Assembly: GCA_963681505.1 (NCBI GenBank)
Contig: OY811991.1
Span: forward strand, 4,028,438-4,092,437
DNA: 64,000 nucleotides
Source of the DNA: Eunapius fragilis
Lineage: Eukaryota; Porifera; Demospongiae; Spongillida; Spongillidae
Reading direction: 5' to 3'
Shown here: in pieces, positions 24,001 through 30,000 of the stretch
How positions within the stretch are numbered: position 1 is the first letter of the stretch
How the letters are laid out: each line of letters opens with the position of its first letter
The notes under the pieces: model-generated
The model's input: only the letters and a program-made list of their open reading frames with translations
Databases searched by the model: none
What the model was told of the DNA's origin: nothing
Made by a program: the position numbers and the translations under genes

Positions 24001-27000
24001 CTAGCTGTACTAGGGTGGTGTTGTTCTCCTCTAGCTGTACTAGGGTGGTGTTGTTCTCCTCTAGCTGTACTAGGGTGATGTTGTTCTCCTCTAGCTGTAC
24101 TAGGGTGGTGTTGCTCTCCTCTAGCTGTACTAGGGTGGTGTTGCTCTCCTCTAGCTGTACTAGGGTGGTGTTGTTCTCCTCTAGCTGTACTAGGGTGGTG
24201 TTGTTCTCCTCTAGCTGTACTAGGGTGGTGTTGCTCTCCTCTAGCTGTACTAGGGTGGTGTTGCTCTCCTCTAGCTGTACTAGGGTGGTGTTGTTCTCCT
24301 CTAGCTGTACTAGGGTGGTGTTGTTCTCCTCTAGCTGTACTAGGGTGGTGTTGTTCTCCTCTAGCTGTACTAGGGTGGTGTTGCTCTCCTCTAGCTGTAC
24401 TAGGGTGGTGTTGCTCTCCTCTAGCTGTACTAGGGTGGTGTTGTTCTCCTCTAGCTGTACTAGGGTGGTGTTGTTCTCCTCTAGCTGTACTAGGGTGGTG
24501 TTGCTCTCCTCTAGCTGTACTAGGGTGGTGTTGCTCTCCTCTAGCTGTACTAGGGTGGTGTTGTTCTCCTCTAGCTGTACTAGGGTGATGTTGTTCTCCT
24601 CTAGCTGTACTAGGGTGGTGTTGCTCTCCTCTAGCTGTACTAGGGTGGTGTTGCTCTCCTCTAGCTGTACTAGGGTGGTGTTGTTCTCCTCTAGCTGTAC
24701 TAGGGTGGTGTTGTTCTCCTCTAGCTGTACTAGGGTGATGTTGTTCTCCTCTAGCTGTACTAGGGTGGTGTTGCTCTCCTCTAGCTGTACTAGGGTGGTG
24801 TTGCTCTCCTCTAGCTGTACTAGGGTGGTGTTGCTCTCCTCTAGCTGTACTAGGGTGGTGTTCCTCTCCTCTAGCTGTACTAGGGTGGTGTTGCTCTCCT
24901 CTAGCTGTACTAGGGTGGTGTTGCTCTCCTCTAGCTGTACTAGGGTGGTGTTGCTCTCCTCTAGCTGTACTAGGGTGGTGTTGTTCTCCTCTAGCTGTAC
25001 TAGGGTGATGTTGCTCTCCTCTAGCTGTACTAGGGTGGTGTTGTTCTCCTCTAGCTGTACTAGGGTGGTGTTCCTCTCCTCTAGCTGTACTAGGGTGATG
25101 TTGCTCTCCTCTAGCTGTACTAGGGTGGTGTTGTTCTCCTCTAGCTGTACTAGGGTGGTGTTGCTCTCCTCTAGCTGTACTAGGGTGGTGTTGCTCTCCT
25201 CTAGCTGTACTAGGGTGATGTTGCTCTCCTCTAGCTGTACTAGGGTGGTGTTGTTCTCCTCTAGCTGTACTAGGGTGGTGTTGCTCTCCTCTAGCTGTAC
25301 TAGGGTGATGTTGCTCTCCTCTAGCTGTACTAGGGTGGTGTTGTTCTCCTCTAGCTGTACTAGGGTGGTGTTGCTCTCCTCTAGCTGTACTAGGGTGGTG
25401 TTGTTCTCCTCTAGCTGTACTAGGGTGGTGTTGCTCTCCTCTAGCTGTACTAGGGTGGTGTTGCTCTCCTCTAGCTGTACTAGGGTGATGTTCCTCTCCT
25501 CTAGCTGTACTAGGGTGGTGTTGCTCTCCTCTAGCTGTACTAGGGTGGTGTTGCTCTCCTCTAGCTGTACTAGGGTGATGTTGCTCTCCTCTAGCTGTAC
25601 TAGGGTGGTGTTGTTCTCCTCTAGCTGTACTAGGGTGGTGTTCCTCTCCTCTAGCTGTACTAGGGTGGTGTTGCTCTCCTCTAGCTGTACTAGGGTGGTG
25701 TTGTTCTCCTCTAGCTGTACTAGGGTGGTGTTGTTCTCCTCTAGCTGTACTAGGGTGGTGTTGTTCTCCTCTAGCTGTACTAGGGTGGTGTTGTTCTCCT
25801 CTAGCTGTACTAGGGTGGTGTTCCTCTCCTCTAGCTGTACTAGGGTGGTGTTGCTCTCCTCTAGCTGTACTAGGGTGGTGTTGCTCTCCTCTAGCTGTAC
25901 TAGGGTGGTGTTGTTCTCCTCTAGCTGTACTAGGGTGGTGTTGTTCTCCTCTAGCTGTACTAGGGTGGTGTTGCTCTCCTCTAGTTGTACTAGGGTGGTG
26001 TTGCTTTCCTCTAGCTGTACTAGGGTGGTGTTGCTCTCCTCTAGCTGTACTAGGGTGGTGTTGCTCTCCTCTAGCTGTACTAGGGTGGTGTTGTTCTCCT
26101 CTAGCTGTACTAGGGTGGTGTTGTTCTCCTCTAGCTGTACTAGGGTGATGTTGTTCTCCTCTAGCTGTACTAGGGTGGTGTTGCTCTCCTCTAGCTGTAC
26201 TAGGGTGGTGTTGCTCTCCTCTAGCTGTACTAGGGTGGTGTTGCTCTCCTCTAGCTGTACTAGGGTGGTGTTGTTCTCCTCTAGCTGTACTAGGGTGGTG
26301 TTGTTCTCCTCTAGCTGTACTAGGGTGGTGTTGCTCTCCTCTAGCTGTACTAGGGTGGTGTTGCTCTCCTCTAGCTGTACTAGGGTGATGTTGTTCTCCT
26401 CTAGCTGTACTAGGGTGGTGTTGCTCTCCTCTAGCTGTACTAGGGTGGTGTTGCTCTCCTCTAGCTGTACTAGGGTGGTGTTGCTCTCCTCTAGCTGTAC
26501 TAGGGTGGTGTTGCTCTCCTCTAGCTGTACTAGGGTGGTGTTGTTCTCCTCTAGCTGTACTAGGGTGGTGTTGTTCTCCTCTAGCTGTACTAGGGTGGTG
26601 TTGCTCTCCTCTAGCTGTACTAGGGTGGTGTTGTTCTCCTCTAGCTGTACTAGGGTGGTGTTGTTCTCCTCTAGCTGTACTAGGGTGGTGTTGCTCTCCT
26701 CTAGCTGTACTAGGGTGATGTTGTTCTCCTCTAGCTGTACTAGGGTGGTGTTGCTCTCCTCTAGCTGTACTAGGGTGGTGTTGCTCTCCTCTAGCTGTAC
26801 TAGGGTGGTGTTGTTCTCCTCTAGCTGTACTAGGGTGGTGTTGCTCTCCTCTAGCTGTACTAGGGTGGTGTTGTTCTCCTCTAGCTGTACTAGGGTGGTG
26901 TTGTTCTCCTCTAGCTGTACTAGGGTGATGTTGTTCTCCTCTAGCTGTACTAGGGTGGTGTTGCTCTCCTCTAGCTGTACTAGGGTGGTGTTGCTCTCCT

Positions 27001-30000
27001 CTAGCTGTACTAGGGTGGTGTTGTTCTCCTCTAGCTGTACTAGGGTGGTGTTGTTCTCCTCTAGCTGTACTAGGGTGGTGTTGCTCTCCTCTAGCTGTAC
27101 TAGGGTGGTGTTGCTCTCCTCTAGCTGTACTAGGGTGGTGTTGTTCTCCTCTAGCTGTACTAGGGTGGTGTTGCTCTCCTCTAGCTGTACTAGGGTGATG
27201 TTGCTCTCCTCTAGGTGTACTAGGGTGGTGTTGTTCTCCTCTAGCTGTACTAGGGTGGTGTTGCTCTCCTCTAGCTGTACTAGGGTGGTGTTGTTCTCCT
27301 CTAGCTGTACTAGGGTGGTGTTGCTCTCCTCTAGCTGTACTAGGGTGGTGTTGCTCTCCTCTAGCTGTACTAGGGTGGTGTTGTTCTCCTCTAGCTGTAC
27401 TAGGGTGGTGTTGCTCTCCTCTAGCTGTACTAGGGTGGTGTTGTTCTCCTCTAGCTGTACTAGGGTGGTGTTGTTCTCCTCTAGCTGTACTAGGGTGGTG
27501 TTGCTCTCCTCTAGCTGTACTAGGGTGGTGTTGTTCTCCTCTAGCTGTACTAGGGTGGTGTTGTTCTCCTCTAGCTGTACTAGGGTGGTGTTGTTCTCCT
27601 CTAGCTGTACTAGGGTGGTGTTGCTCTCCTCTAGCTGTACTAGGGTGGTGTTGTTCTCCTCTAGCTGTACTAGGGTGGTGTTGTTCTCCTCTAGCTGTAC
27701 TAGGGTGGTGTTGTTCTCCTCTAGCTGTACTAGGGTGATGTTGTTCTCCTCTAGCTGTACTAGGGTGGTGTTGCTCTCCTCTAGCTGTACTAGGGTGGTG
27801 TTGTTCTCCTCTAGCTGTACTAGGGTGGTGTTGCTCTCCTCTAGCTGTACTAGGGTGGTGTTGCTCTCCTCTAGCTGTACTAGGGTGGTGTTGTTCTCCT
27901 CTAGCTGTACTAGGGTGGTGTTGCTCTCCTCTAGCTGTACTAGGGTGGTGTTGTTCTCCTCTAGCTGTACTAGGGTGGTGTTGTTCTCCTCTAGCTGTAC
28001 TAGGGTGGTGTTGTTCTCCTCTAGCTGTACTAGGGTGGTGTTGCTCTCCTCTAGCTGTACTAGGGTGGTGTTGTTCTCCTCTAGCTGTACTAGGGTGGTG
28101 TTGCTCTCCTCTAGCTGTACTAGGGTGATGTTGCTCTCCTCTAGGTGTACTAGGGTGGTGTTGTTCTCCTCTAGCTGTACTAGGGTGGTGTTGCTCTCCT
28201 CTAGCTGTACTAGGGTGGTGTTGTTCTCCTCTAGCTGTACTAGGGTGGTGTTGCTCTCCTCTAGGTGTACTAGGGTGGTGTTGTTCTCCTCTAGCTGTAC
28301 TAGGGTGGTGTTGCTCTCCTCTAGCTGTACTAGGGTGGTGTTGCTCTCCTCTAGCTGTACTAGGGTGGTGTTGCTCTCCTCTAGCTGTACTAGGGTGGTG
28401 TTGCTCTCCTCTAGCTGTACTAGGGTGGTGTTGTTCTCCTCTAGCTGTACTAGGGTGGTGTTGTTCTCCTCTAGCTGTACTAGGGTGATGTTGTTCTCCT
28501 CTAGCTGTACTAGGGTGGTGTTGCTCTCCTCTAGCTGTACTAGGGTGGTGTTGCTCTCCTCTAGCTGTACTAGGGTGGTGTTGTTCTCCTCTAGCTGTAC
28601 TAGGGTGGTGTTGTTCTCCTCTAGCTGTACTAGGGTGGTGTTGTTCTCCTCTAGCTGTACTAGGGTGGTGTTGCTCTCCTCTAGCTGTACTAGGGTGGTG
28701 TTGCTCTCCTCTAGCTGTACTAGGGTGGTGTTGCTCTCCTCTAGCTGTACTAGGGTGGTGTTGTTCTCCTCTAGCTGTACTAGGGTGGTGTTGCTCTCCT
28801 CTAGCTGTACTAGGGTGGTGTTGCTCTCCTCTAGCTGTACTAGGGTGGTGTTGCTCTCCTCTAGCTGTACTAGGGTGGTGTTGCTCTCCTCTAGCTGTAC
28901 TAGGGTGGTGTTGCTCTCCTCTAGCTGTACTAGGGTGGTGTTGTTCTCCTCTAGCTGTACTAGGGTGGTGTTGTTCTCCTCTAGCTGTACTAGGGTGATG
29001 TTGTTCTCCTCTAGCTGTACTAGGGTGGTGTTGCTCTCCTCTAGCTGTACTAGGGTGGTGTTGCTCTCCTCTAGCTGTACTAGGGTGGTGTTGTTCTCCT
29101 CTAGCTGTACTAGGGTGGTGTTGTTCTCCTCTAGCTGTACTAGGGTGGTGTTGTTCTCCTCTAGCTGTACTAGGGTGGTGTTGCTCTCCTCTAGCTGTAC
29201 TAGGGTGGTGTTGCTCTCCTCTAGGTGTACTAGGGTGGTGTTGTTCTCCTCTAGCTGTACTAGGGTGGTGTTGTTCTCCTCTAGCTGTACTAGGGTGATG
29301 TTGTTCTCCTCTAGCTGTACTAGGGTGGTGTTGCTCTCCTCTAGCTGTACTAGGGTGGTGTTGCTCTCCTCTAGCTGTACTAGGGTGGTGTTGTTCTCCT
29401 CTAGCTGTACTAGGGTGGTGTTGTTCTCCTCTAGCTGTACTAGGGTGGTGTTGTTCTCCTCTAGCTGTACTAGGGTGGTGTTGCTCTCCTCTAGCTGTAC
29501 TAGGGTGGTGTTGCTCTCCTCTAGCTGTACTAGGGTGGTGTTGCTCTCCTCTAGCTGTACTAGGGTGGTGTTGCTCTCCTCTAGCTGTACTAGGGTGGTG
29601 TTGCTCTCCTCTAGCTGTACTAGGGTGGTGTTGCTCTCCTCTAGCTGTACTAGGGTGATGTTGCTCTCCTCTAGGTGTACTAGGGTGGTGTTGTTCTCCT
29701 CTAGCTGTACTAGGGTGGTGTTGCTCTCCTCTAGCTGTACTAGGGTGGTGTTGTTCTCCTCTAGCTGTACTAGGGTGGTGTTGCTCTCCTCTAGGTGTAC
29801 TAGGGTGGTGTTGTTCTCCTCTAGCTGTACTAGGGTGGTGTTGCTCTCCTCTAGCTGTACTAGGGTGGTGTTGCTCTCCTCTAGCTGTACTAGGGTGGTG
29901 TTGCTCTCCTCTAGCTGTACTAGGGTGGTGTTGCTCTCCTCTAGCTGTACTAGGGTGATGTTGCTCTCCTCTAGGTGTACTAGGGTGGTGTTGTTCTCCT

